Part shown: positions 47,401 to 59,232 of the stretch, piece by piece
Position numbering within the stretch: the first letter of the stretch is position 1
How the letters are laid out: every line of letters begins with the position of its first letter
Assembly (NCBI GenBank): GCA_942486035.1
Contig: CALNXK010000337.1
Span: 88,501-152,500 of the forward strand
Direction of reading: 5' to 3'
Length of the DNA: 64,000 bases
Source of the DNA: Porites lobata
Lineage: Eukaryota; Cnidaria; Anthozoa; Scleractinia; Poritidae
Made by a program: the position numbers and the translations under genes
The notes under the pieces: generated by a model
The model's database searches: none
The model's input: only the letters and a program-made list of their open reading frames with translations
Told to the model about the DNA's origin: nothing

Positions 47401-50400
47401 CTTGTTACCATGGTGCTAGTTCATTGCAAAAGAGAAAGTAATTGCAAAGTTTACATTAATAATTATTGAATTTTCATGTGTTAGAACTCGATTTTTCTAG
47501 GTGTTGGCTTCACTCAGATGCTTACTATATTACATGTGAATAATACAACGAGAAGATATGCAGATTTCCATATTTATAGCATTAAGTTGCTTCTCGCTAT
47601 TCACCACAAAGATGTAGTTATGTTATTGTATTTATTTCAAATGAAAATATAAGCCTAAATTTTGCTGCTGCACCGATAAATTAGATGCGGCGTTGCCTCT
47701 CAAAATAAGGGGCAAATAACTACTAAAAAAAACACGAAAGGAAGTAAAAGAAACAAGATAGTCTTCTTTTGCTAATTTTCATTTGAATTTTAAAAGAAGT
47801 AATCTAAAGGGGTAGTAAAAAAGTCAGAACATATCTGCAGCACGCCATCTGCTAACCGCTCATGACATTTCATTGAATCTTAGCAGGTGGAATGAGAGTT
47901 ATCTACTTATTGCGGCATATACGTTTTTTTATTTTTTAACGGTGCAACGGTAGAAAACACACGGTTTCAAATGACCAAAAAATGCCATATTACATTTCGA
48001 TACGAATTTGTTAGGGAGAAAACAATTACCTGATCAGAATTTAGCAAAATTACTGAGATACAGTTAATTAAGCTGACGCGCTGATCAATATCGATTCTTA
48101 AGTTGGACATCGTGCCAAAGAAGTTATGATCACCTTTGACGCTTTAAAAGGCTATACTTGTTTTCGATGATATAGCGTGCAGAGGGATTCGACAAGACCA
48201 AGGGGCTATTTACTTGATACAGGAACGAATTTTACTTCGGAATGAGTTTCGTTCCAGTGTGAAGTTCGTACTGACATCACATGACAAAATAACCAGCTTG
48301 GCCTGAGGCGTTCTTGCTTATGTAAACCGTTCTCGCCCCAGCTCAGATTCTAAGGACTCATTTATCTTATTTACAACTAGCAAGTGAAGTTCACCTACCA
48401 TGAAAGTCTTGAAAAGCTGTTAGTTTACTTTTCCAATACACTTGTTACACAGTTAGCGACAGTAAAGGGTTACTGGTCTCCGATTTAATTTAAGATTGAA
48501 GTAGTATTGAAAAAATATTGTAATGTCTCTCCAATTTGCTTAATTCAGTTCAACGTGAAATTCTTCTGACGTAATCACACAAACTTCATGCATAAATGAA
48601 AAAGTAATTTCAAGTGAAATTTCAGTTCTGAGTTGTTAAGTTCGAAAGGTTCAGGAGATTGAAATGATTAAAATAAAGAAATTGCCTGCGCTTGAAGTTT
48701 CGGTTGTGACGTCATTAAAAACATGTTGTGAACAACGTTAAAACGTAATATTTTTGGTTGCCATGGGTGTTAAAGAAAGTTTGTACACGTATGTTTTTCT
48801 TACTCCTATAACGAGCAAAGTAGTTTTTAAGCTTTCGCAAAACAAATTATGAAATACTATGGTAAGCTGATGATCTGGATTGTCTCTTTTAAATATAATG
48901 TCTCATTCGGTTTGTCTCGGTTCGGTAAAATTGCCCAGTCTCAGTGGAACGACCCATTAAGTTAAAGGACGTTTTACATAGAGGTATGATTGACAACTGA
49001 TGGCAAAAACTGGTGTTGGTCAAAAGGAAGAAGAATTACCAGTCAAATACTTAAAGCGAAAGAGTTATAACTATAATATTTTATAGGCAACATTTTCGCC
49101 TTTATAGCGGAGCTCCACCCGCGCTCGAAGCGCACGCTTGGACGGAGCCCCATAGCTAAGGAAATGTGGTAAGCTACCTATCCGAGAAAATTTGGTAATC
49201 ACGTGACCGTACGACCGTCCGTCCGCACCACAGGGAAACCAATGTTTAGTCTCACACTTTCTTGCTAGTTTGGGAGCCCAATAGAAAACTAATTGCACAT
49301 CAATGTTGTGATCAATTGACAGCTGTCAAAACAGGATATCCGCTGACCAGTATCACCTGACTGTAGCGCGGGCTCAAGTGTCGACCCATCGAGGTCGAGT
49401 ACTTTTTTGAAGTTATCCGCTGACAAATTACCAGTTTCAAATGATCGCAGGCTCAAGTCTATTTTTTCCAATGATTCATATGAAATACGTTGTGTTTATG
49501 TCACTATGGCCCCGCACTGTCAAGATTTTGATTTCAAACTGACCTCGGACGCAAAAATTCAGCCACTTTTTAAAAATAAAGGCGGGGAAGACCTTTTCTT
49601 ACCATGGTCACGCGTTGGTCACGCTCTACGTCCAATTCTTGTACTCTGATTGGTCAAAATTTGACAGGTGAGTTCATGCGGAAAATTTATGAAGCATCTT
49701 GAAAGTTGTTTACTTTGACAGCTAAAGCTGACAGAGTTTTGTGTCAACTTGTCATGTTTTTAACTGTCTTTTCCAACTGGACTGTACAAAATGAAATACA
49801 GCTGCTATCAAGGTTTGTTTGTTTATTGGGTTTTTGGTTGAGAAATGCGTCGATTGTCAAAATTGGGTAATCCGATTTCGGATGGCATCGTTTTCGTCTT
49901 TCACCTTGCTCAAAGCGTAAGAGGGTTTAAAAGTCTCAAGGAACTATGGCCTTCCTTGATATCTTTCAGGAACTGAATCTCGAATGGTAAGCTTGTATTT
50001 GATGTTTGTTTTTTTTAATATCTAATTTCATGAAGTCGAGCACAGTTTATGCGGCAAGTTTTTGCACGTTTGTTTAAGATTTGAGTCAATGATCTGATCT
50101 AGTATCAGGTTTGATATAAGCTTACAGAACTTTAAAAGGCCTTCAGATATATTTTCTCACGGCAAATAGAAAAAAAACGTTCCGAAGAATATTTAGTTAT
50201 AAATTTGGCTGTAGAAAGAAAACTTTGAGTGATTTTCTTGTTTCGAGGAGTTCATCTTACAAAAAAAAAAAAAAAAACACCGGGAGGCCGGCTTAAAGTA
50301 AAACAAAATAAACTTAATCTTAAGCTTTAAGCTTAAACGGCTCAGGATTTTTAGAGACACTTTAATACTTGACTTCGTGAATGCAAATTGTTGTCTCTGT

Positions 50401-50851
50401 AAGTGTTTTACCGAATTGTGTTTCTTTTATTGATTGTTAGTAGTCTCTCCTGCAATTTTAATCGCTTGTCCGTGGTGTTTGTTTTCATCGTTCATGAACA
50501 TCGCTTGCAGGAGTACTTAGAAATGTCGCGCCTATCAAACGCTTTATAAGATTACACATCGTTATAACTGGAACCATTAAATAACAAAAAATAATGATAA
50601 TAAATTCGTTATTATGTTGAAGCGTATCTCCATTAAAGTTCATTCAAACACTCGACCACACTGACAGCTCGCACTAAAAACGAGAACCGGCTGGCCGCAC
50701 GGGTGATTTTGGAAATTTTTTGAACAGTTTCGCTAAAAGCCCACGATTGATCGTCCTGAACATTGAGCAATTGTGAAATGCCATATTCTGTCCGGGGTCT
50801 GTATGATAAAAAGTACTGTTCCACCTCAGGTGTGATGTATAAAAAGTATAA
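47401..50851. promoter_or_regulatory. 5' flank of gene B, conserved with the gene A flank to about 49060
   Basis: Matches 21020-23700 in patches (for example CGGAATGAGTTTCGTTCCAG). From about 49080 to 51500 the sequence has no unit A counterpart. No gene is recognised; the short open frames at 49407 and nearby show no family motif. Confidence 0.4.
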
Positions 50852-51020
50852 CAGGGGCGGATCCAGGATTTTTTTTAGGAGGGGGTGCACTCGTCTCTTG
50901 CTCTACTACAACACCAATAAACCACATAGTTTTTTTTTTTGCAGAATACCAGTTGTATTAGAAAACCGCAGGTCATCTCGGGGGGCGCACCCCTGCATCC
51001 TCCCCCTAGATCCGCCCCTG
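50852..51020. mobile_element. 169-bp CAGGGGCGGATC MITE, complete (hAT-like)
   Basis: Ends CAGGGGCGGATCCAGG and CCTAGATCCGCCCCTG. TATAA directly repeated at the borders. Same family as 15091-15250, opposite orientation. Confidence 0.8.
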
Positions 51021-54000
51021 TATAAAAGGTTGGTTTACACACCCTCAGATTTGTTGGCAAGAATTTGTAAAGTAAACCTGTCGAACGCAAAAAAATGAGG
51101 CCTGATTTGTTTTCCAAGAATTTGTTTTCGAGGCCTAATCTACTGTGATCAAGAGCCATTACGGCTCTTGAATGTGATAGAAGATGTTTGCCATTTTTTG
51201 GGTGTACATACATGTATATTTAGGCTATCAACTCGTTGTAAGATGTTTCACTCTAAAATAACTTATCCTTTCCCTCAAAAGTCACATGAATGTGCCCTTA
51301 AGTTAACTGATTTGTGAATTGCAAGTTTATTGTTTGATTTAAAATATAAATTCATTAATGGGGGCTTCTCTTTTAGCCCTGGCTAAATCTACATATTAAT
51401 TATATACCCGGAGCCCAATTTCATTTTGTGCGCTTTTTAAAAAATTTTGTCTAAAAGCACTGAGAAATTAATGTTGTAAATAGTTCCTTAATAGTCAACA
51501 TGTGTGAGGTACAACTCATTTTTTAGCATTGTACATTTTACCTATCCTGTATACTGCCGGGTTATAATACTGTATTGCTAACACATTAATTACGCGTGCG
51601 TTGGAAATTTGTAATTAATGAGACGCATCATTTAATCAGATTCAACTGCATGTTTCCTACTAGAGTCAGTTTGTGAATAACATATTCTTTACACTGAATT
51701 GGGGCTAAACGGAATTTGTTTTAACAAATTTTAATATGACATACGGAGAAGAAGTAGTATTCATTGCAGCAGCTTGCGATTTTTTTTTTTTTAAGATGTG
51801 GCGGACGTAACCGTGCCAAAGCTATAAAATTAAAGTAAAAGAGCGATAAAGTATAACATTATGCAATTGCTGTGTCTTGCTGTCAACATGAAATAGATGA
51901 TTGTGGCACGATATATATGCCACTTATTACTCACCATTTAGGAGGAGCAGAAATATGCAGGCAACGAGAAAGTTACCTCTTGCCATTCGATTCAGTGAAA
52001 ACGGTTCAGTTCAGTGCTTCATGTTGTGTGCTTTTCCTCTATCAATTATCATTCGGTGACCCGTCATCTGAAGCTTCCAAAGTGTCATCTGCCCCTAACG
52101 GCTGCTTTTTAAACAATGTGTTAATCTTGCTGACGTAATTAAGCAAATTTGCCTTTGCATGAGTAAGTGTCTAAATTAAAGTTTGTGTTTCGTGTTGGAA
52201 AGTTTTATTAGTTTTTCAATGATTGATAATTTGCATCACTTTTTATTACCACAAAGCGTTGCAGACATTTCTTTTGCACACTAACACTACATGAAACTAT
52301 CGACCTTATGCGTCAGTCAATCCCAGCTGCGCCCAGCCACCCACCCCCCGGCATTACCTTTTTTTTTTGCCTTGGATGGCAAATTCCCGGCGGCGGGGAC
52401 TCTTTAGCTGCCAAATGCCCCGTCCTCTGTCAACACTGCAACATTTTTCATTGATCGCACAGTCGAGTAGTGCCATTTTAAGCATTTTAATGTGCGATTT
52501 TTTGTTTCAATTAATTTCTTCCTCTGTAACAATGCTATTCTAATTGAGACGACAGCAATTTATGGTTTTAGTATAATATTTGTTATAAAATTATTGATAT
52601 TTTAAAAATTAATAGTGCGCTGTTAAGTTAACTGCTATGAATAGTTTTATAAATATGAAAGGATGTACGTTCTTCAAATAATATCAAGAGAAACTTGATT
52701 CAATAACCAAAAAAACGTGGATTCCCGTCGGTGGCTCCCGAGTTTCGTTATGTAATTCTGACTTGAAAATAAATGAAGAAATGCATAGATAAAATCGAGA
52801 ACATGCCTTTACAAACCTCTTCAATTGTTTCCCATCCTTGACAAAGGAGGCAATCTGCGCTTGTTTTTCAAGTAAAATCCTGTGTGTAGTTATCATCTGA
52901 TAGGAAACCGCGTGCGTGTCAAAAGCTCGGGGTTTGAATTGACTGATGCATTAACAGAAGTCTTCCTCAACCAGTGGCCTTGTCGGGGGATTTAACAAAC
53001 GAAAGGAGACAAAAACTAAAAACTTAAATTAACCTAGGAACTAGTTACTAGTTGTTACTTAACTGATACTGCAGTCTGAACAAGGAGACTTTTTAAATTC
53101 ATATGGCCGAACACCAGTGCACATTCGCAAGTCAATTTAATTGCGTTCTAGTGCTTTCCTCAGCGTCAAGCATTGCTGTTACTATTTTTAAGCAAAAGAC
53201 GACAAACTGAATAAAATAAAAAAAACAAAAAATTTATGCTTAATGTGATAGACTTTAAGAGAGCTGCATACTGACTACGACGCCTCAGTGACGCTTGTGG
53301 CTTAAAAAGCGATTATGAATTGAAGTCAAAAGAAGCAAGAATCGGAAAAAGAAAAAGTTGCCCACCTTCCTCAGATTGCGTTTAAAGGCTGCAATTTTTT
53401 TAATTCGAATATACGAGGGAGGAGGTTAAAAATTGATGAGCAAACTTTCGATTAAGGTTTCGGTAACTCAGAAGATTTGAATAAAGGCTAAACCATTTTT
53501 TTTTCAAGACAAAATTAACATATTCAATGAAATTTGTAATATCAAGCGAGGATAATCCTCTCGGAGTCTGTTAGTTGATTCATTGCCTTCGGTGTGCCAA
53601 TATAAAATAAATGTAATCGATCAAGAAAATTGTCGCTTGTGTAAACAAGAATTATAGCTCTTTCACTGCAAAAAAGTGATAAAGTAGATTATAATTCCAA
53701 ACCGTCACGTAAACAATAACACATCTTAGACTTTTGGCCATTCTTTCTATTTCTGTCACCACTCAGTTGAGTTGTCAGCCAGGCGTTCTTTCTGCACATA
53801 CTCATCGTGCACTTTTACATTATCATTTTTAAGGTTTCAAACAGAAGGTCGTGTGATTAAAGAGCTTTTAGATTAGTGTCTTATCCAAGATATAAGCAGG
53901 TGTTGTTAAAAAAGCGAGAAAAGAAATATTGCCTTACACACTGAAATATCGCGTTTCAATAAATTTACAATTCATGTTATAATAGCAAGAACTAAAACTG

Positions 54001-54181
54001 ACATGAAAAGGAAATAAAAATATAGAAGGAAAAAAGAAAGAAAAGAAAACAATGTTTTGTTTGTGTCCTCCAGGTAACGCTTTGAAGTTGAATTTTAATA
54101 ATTCGAATAAAAAATGACATCATTTTCAAAGCATCTTGAAATCGCTGGCGCCACAATTTCATTTGTTTCGTGACTCTACTT
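51021..54181. other. Upstream end of duplicated unit B, no gene seen
   Basis: Resumes patchy homology to 23880-26125 (TACCTATCCTGTATACT; CGATATATATGCCA; CGCCTCAGTGACG). It ends at the 3.5-kb transposon. No coding region supported. Confidence 0.5.
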
Positions 54182-54267
54182 CACGCTTGGAAATTTTGAC
54201 CTAAAATTCGGCCAACTTTTCGCGGCCGCGCGGAGGATTGGGTCCATGTGAATAATAATAAAAAAAA

Positions 54268-54825
54268 ATGCCGGCTCAAAGGGTGGCTGACCAAGTGGAA
54301 ATTATTAGTGGCATTAAAGGAGCATTAAATCGCCAGAAGTCGAATTTTTCCCGCCGGATTTCAAATGTACATAAGCTGAGAGATCTAGATCAAACTTTTC
54401 AACCGCTAGGGAAAGTGGCCGAGGCTGTTGTGAAGGGAAAATACGGTCTCCTTCGGGATCGATATCAGCATGAAATTTGTCCCATATCTTCCATGCTGGA
54501 GCGCACAATGATACGTGCTAAGAAAGGCATTTATCGCCGACTTAGTCCGCGGATGAGTAAAATCCATCCTTGGATGATTTGTTTTGACGTCCCGATGCCA
54601 CAGGAAGTGTTCAATTTATTGAATAAAGGGGTTGTAAATCTTACACGTTTTGGTGTAGATGTTTTGGAGCAGCCTTATTCAGTCACAATAACATTCTCAA
54701 GTATGAAAAGACTGTGTGCCCCATTTAATAAATTTGAGGACTGCCAAGGATTCACAAAGAAGCTAGGAGTTGGAAAAGGGGAAGTGAACTCATTGTTGAT
54801 GAAAGGAAGAATGGAATTATGAAAT
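54268..54825 (+). CDS. Unrecognised 184-aa transposon-borne protein
   Basis: An open frame of 184 residues beginning MPAQRVADQVEIIS. It is basic and mainly helical-looking in the first half (SNFSRRISNVHKLRDLD, RAKKGIYRRLSP), with a more hydrophobic middle (IHPWMICFDVPMP, VVNLTRFGVDVL). No signal peptide, membrane helix or familiar motif is visible. It lies 86 bp inside the left terminus of the element and converges with the larger gene, so it is probably an accessory or DNA-binding protein of the transposon. Its length without stops argues that it is real. I cannot name its family. Confidence 0.6.
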
Positions 54826-54954
54826 ATAAATATAACGAAGAAATGTTGGAATTGAAATTCCATTATGGCCATTGGAATGCCTTTGGTATCCTTCATCATT
54901 GAAGAGGGAACAGTGTTTTCTATACAGTTACTAATGAGTTGAGGTAGCAACATA

Positions 54955-55060
54955 TATATATATATATGTTGTAGTTAGTTTTTTTTTTTATCTCAAGTAA
55001 TTTTTATTTTTCCTTTGTTTCATCTTTATTACCATACCTAAAAACCCTGAGTCGAATACC
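54955..55060. terminator. AT-rich spacer between convergent transposon genes
   Basis: Holds a TATATATATATATAT tract and T-rich runs between the ends of the two convergent coding regions, where both 3' ends must form. AATAAA-like words occur on both strands nearby. Confidence 0.35.
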
Positions 55061-55173
55061 AATAAAGACAATTGGCAGAAGTCGCATTATCAACTTGGGA
55101 TCATTTGAGTCACCCTGAATTGCTTTCACTAGATACATAAAGCCATGCGAGATTAGGCGGGAATCTTTACCAG

Positions 55174-57250
55174 TTAACCTGTAAGTGAAGTCTTTATCTT
55201 TAGCTCTATCCTCAAGGAGCCACCTACTAGTTGTTTTTTCATTCTCCCTGCTTTAACATCTTGTTCCATGGCCTTTAAATACCTGGACATTGCCGAATTG
55301 GAGGGCAATTCATCAAGGCTATTTAATTTTTTGGGGAGGTTACTTACAGAAATAGTAAGATCAAGTAACATTGCATGAAAATGTTGGACACCATTATTCT
55401 TAAGGTGAAGTGGTTCAACAACTTCCTTGTCACATAGCTTACCAATTAATGGTTTGAATTCTTGTCTGGATTTTTTTACAACAATAAATTGAGTTACTTT
55501 GGATCTCTTTGTTGATACTGCTAAATGACTAGGTATTTTTTTCTTGAAATCTTCAACCTGTTTTGCAACATTGCTTCTTTCTGCATACTGCCAAGGTTTC
55601 CACTTACAATCATGAGATTCTCCATACTTCCCATTCAGTGCATTACAGTCATCTTTGGAGACATTAGCAAAGCTAGAAAAATATTTAGCCGCATTACTTA
55701 ATTCCCCATTTATATATGCAAGGAGTTTCATATCTCCTGGCAGGAGATCAAAAGAAAAGGTGACATTCTTACCCAATACTGTGTAAGATTTGCTCTCTAT
55801 TTTTTCCATGTCTGTAGCAAGTTTCACTGTAAAACGAGAAACAACCATGTGGTCCTCCTTACAATTAGCTGCAAATAGCAAAAAATTGTCATTGGGACTA
55901 GCTACCCTGGGCCCCACATTCAAAAAACTTATCAGCCATGACATAGATTGATCCCATTTCCCAAAAGGAGCCCCATCACCCCCTATGGCAACCTTAAATG
56001 CTCCCTCCCTCTCACTGAACCACACGAGCTTATCCCCAGGTTTCCTGTACTGATCAGTCTCAAAATAGAACTTGGCCAGCAGAAGTAAAAAGTTCTCCAG
56101 GTTTCTATAGACCCCGTCAACCTGCTGATCAGGTGGAAGGTCATGGCATAGGGTTTCCCTTATTGAATAAAATTCCCCCACATCAATTTCTTCAATTTTT
56201 TTCATTAACAACCGATAGGGAAGGAGTTTAGGAATGGGATACCCATACCAAACAAAACTCTTTCTTTTGACACAGAACCTAGTTTCTTGGTGTGTTTCTT
56301 GGTATTTTTTATAACAAGGAGCTGATCTTGTTTGTTCATATTTTACCTTTCCCATCAATCCTCCTGCAATGACATTATGATCACTTTGCTCATACTGCTT
56401 AACCTGAAGTTTTATTACTGCTAGACTAGCTTTTCTCATCTTTTTTGATTAAGAAAAGTATTTAGATAGAGCTGCTGTCTTCGCATATTTAGTCAGCGTA
56501 GAAAACATGCCATCCAAGGCTGGGGACCTGTCTTCAACAGATCCACCATTTACCTCTGTTGCTGCAACCAACGTTTCAAGTTGTCTTCTGCTGGCATTTC
56601 GCTGCGGCACGTTTAGCTTTCCCTCATCAGTGAGCACAGTTGGACTTTTTTAGAGTGGATGTGTTAGCTGTCACTTCAAAAACTAACCTTCTTTTAGTCT
56701 TGACAGCGGGAAGATCAACTTTTACCGAATCAACATTTTCTTTTATGCGAGTTTTCTGCAAGTCCAAGAACTTAAGTTAACCCTTTAAGCCCTATGAATG
56801 ATCAGCATCAAATTTCTCCTTGCAATATAAATACTTTGTTAAACAGAGTGGTCATGAGAATTGCGGACATGATCACACAAGATGAGTTTGCTTGATATTT
56901 TATCAACTTCTTCCCACTTCTTCTGTACGAAATGAATGTAGCGAACTTAACTTAGAGAACATTTACTCTGGAGTAAATTTTAGCGGATCGATGGAAAAAT
57001 CGCAAAAATAAGAACCCGCAAAATTTTCGTGCCACACGGTAGTCCTCTCCTTTCACTAAAAAAAACCTTTTTCAAGCTAAACTTACCTTATTCTTGAGTC
57101 GCGGAAGCCTTTTTTTAAGGTACAAATTTCCTTTGATTTCGAAAGGTACTCCGCTCGAAGCGTAGCCCTCTGCTTACTGAGCTCCCCAACAGGAAAATTT
57201 GACTTGCATTTCTTCGATGTAGTGCTCTTTCTTCGTGACTTGCTCACCAT
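55174..57250 (-). pseudogene. Putative transposase-like protein with GDGAPFG motif, interrupted
   Basis: The 3' part, 55174-56439, is open for 421 residues. It contains VAIGGDGAPFGKWDQ (about residues 151-165), NDNFLLFAANCKEDH, GELSNAAKYFSSFANV and EPLHLKNNG. This combination looks like an RNase-H-like DDE catalytic domain, with the Asp of GDGAP a plausible first acidic residue, and I associate it with uncharacterised proteins repeated in cnidarian genomes; both points are inference. Upstream, 56449-56637 is open in the same frame but ends at TAA (56449-56451), only four codons before the downstream ATG. A further segment near 56650-56750 is one frame off. A likely first exon, 57087-57250, starts MVSKSRRKSTTSKKCK and ends at GTAAGT, but its phase does not fit. 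Confidence 0.6.
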
Positions 57251-57731
57251 GTAAACCGCTCAGCGAACCATATAAACGCAAAAATCTCTAAGAAGCAGAG
57301 GCATCCGGTAAAAAACCAAAACGAGGAAAACACAGCCGAGGTTTCAGGTCTTCTGTTTACGATAACATACCTGGCAATAATACGTTTCCCAGCGAGAAAA
57401 TTTTCGACAAAAATACTCAATTTTTCTTGAAGGACTGAGAACTCAGTGTGCATGAAACAGAGAGTAAAAGTACAAGGAAAAATTTTGCAGAAGAAAGATG
57501 TAAACGCATGCAAATCGCATATCAACAGAAAGCTTAAAGCCTGTAGAAATTTGTTTTTGAGTGGGAAAAACTCCCCTAGTACCCATTCCTCCGCAAATGG
57601 CCAAATTCTGACCAGGACTCTTGAGCGAAAATGGCTGCCAAATGACCGCGCTATAGAACTGCTAATTAGGGACTGGAAACTGGGGACACTAAACTTGGCC
57701 AAACTTGGCACAAAAATTTCCAAGCGTGCTT

Positions 57732-58950
57732 TCTGAATCTAGTCTTTCTGGCTCCACTGACGAAGAAAACATATTTTCAACCAGAATGTCACGAGTCTGT
57801 GTTTTGAAGCGCCGCAGAAAATATACAAACAGCTGCAAAAATGCTAAGAGACACTCAGAAGAGAAACCTTTCAGGGCCCGCGCAGCGGTTCTTTTAAAAG
57901 GGCGGCTTCTGCTGGATTCAAGTGCGTAGCAGATGGTTGGTGGTGGTGGTTGTTGTTGGGATGCTGGAGATTGGGGATTGGTACGAGGGCATTTACAAGC
58001 CCTTTCACGAGATGGTTGATCTAGCTGTTATTAGAATGCTACGATACTATCGCCTAAAAGCTGATTGGAGTGTGTTGCACCATTGCATAGAAGCAGTCTG
58101 AAATTCCTTTCGCTCCACTAGCATGCGATTCCTTGTTCATCAGTTTAGATCAATAGACCTTTCCACGGTTTTTTCAACTTTTTTTTTATATAGACAAGTT
58201 AAGGAAAATCCGTCGACTTTGCTGAAAAGAGCGCCTTTACATTTAAATTAGTAAAATTGTCAAGTTCGAAAGTGAATTTATTGGAAACTAACAAAGATAT
58301 AGCTCCTCTAGGTCGCGAAAATTTACAGACCTTTGTATATATGGTGGGGTACGAACACCAACATCTGTACATTGTTGCAACTTTATTTCGGAGTTATATC
58401 TGTGCTCGTTTTTAAAAGACGTAGGTCTGTCAAACTTCGCAAGTATATTCGTGGTAGAGGAATGCCAGGAATTTAATAATACTAAAGATATAAAACAATG
58501 AATAAAGTTAACCTCCCAAAGTTTAACATTTATTTTGTTGACTACAATATTTTTTCCGGGAGTCTAAAGGGATTAGGAATGGCTGTAATTTACACTAAAG
58601 CAAATTTAACAACTATGTGAACAATTATAGTAATTAGGAAGTTAGAATGGAGATACAGTGTGTGTATCTTGAAATAATTATCCTCTAAAATAATAGGCTC
58701 CTACTCCTAACACGAGTCGTAATAATAGAACCTCGATCCGGTAAAAAGCCTCTTTATAACGAAGTCTTCAATCAGCATATTAACCAACGATATTCTAATT
58801 CTTCGCCCTTAAGTGCATTTTCTAATAACACTAGCAAGCATGCATAAAAGATTACAAATATTTTCAGCCTCCTTGAAAATTCTGGTGTCACAGAATAATA
58901 CCTTAATTTAATGATGTTTTCACTTTGAGTCCAGCCTGTAGGAATGCCTT
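57732..58950. other. Spacer between the two-gene transposon and gene C
   Basis: The first 180 bp continue the unit A homology (GACACTCAGAAGA...). No gene is recognised in the rest, which should include the 3' UTR of gene C; TTTATT at 58529-58534 is a possible minus-strand AATAAA. Confidence 0.4.
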
Positions 58951-59232
58951 TTAAGTGACATTCAAGTGTCTACAGGGGTCATACATCTGTCGTGCAAATG
59001 GTTTGTCATAACCAATAACTGATCGCTCTGATCTTGGCGATGTACAGTAGGATTTGCTTCTCGAATCTGGTCTTTCAATTCTCATGTTGCTTGACCCCAA
59101 TGCGATTGAATCGTGATTGGCCGTGTGTGATGTTCCAATGCTTCTCGCTGCTTTCCAATTCTTCTTTTTTCGGAAGTATGCCGCTTGCACGTCAGCATTC
59201 CTCAGAACGTGAAGTATGAAAATTAACAAGCC
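58951..59232 (-). CDS. Gene C last exon: end of TM7 and cytoplasmic tail
   Basis: Acceptor TTTTCCAG precedes GLLIFILHVLRNADVQAAY, then a Ser/Arg-rich tail ending CRHLNVT and TAA. The first 20 residues match the gene B tail closely; the rest has diverged. Confidence 0.85.
   Translation of the reverse strand, partial: GLLIFILHVLRNADVQAAYFRKKKNWKAARSIGTSHTANHDSIALGSSNMRIERPDSRSKSYCTSPRSERSVIGYDKPFARQMYDPCRHLNVT

Larger units (their letters stand above)
54182..57728. mobile_element. 3.55-kb two-gene DNA transposon with CACGCTTGG termini
   Basis: The ends are inverted repeats, CACGCTTGGAAATTTTG at the left and CAAAAATTTCCAAGCGTG at the right, flanked by CTT on both sides. The flanking sequence matches an uninterrupted stretch in unit A near 26124-26150 (ATTTTATTTG...CTGCATCTAATCTTTCTGG), a paralogous empty site. 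Inside are two coding regions pointing toward each other, 54268-54825 (+) and 55174-57250 (-), separated by an AT-rich spacer. Termini starting CAC with a short target duplication recall CACTA/Mirage/Chapaev elements, but this assignment is unproven. Confidence 0.8.

Noticed and set aside
57446..57736. 96-codon plus-strand frame near the right end of the 3.5-kb element
   Set aside because: Runs across the terminal inverted repeat and into flanking DNA, so it cannot be an element gene; no motif.
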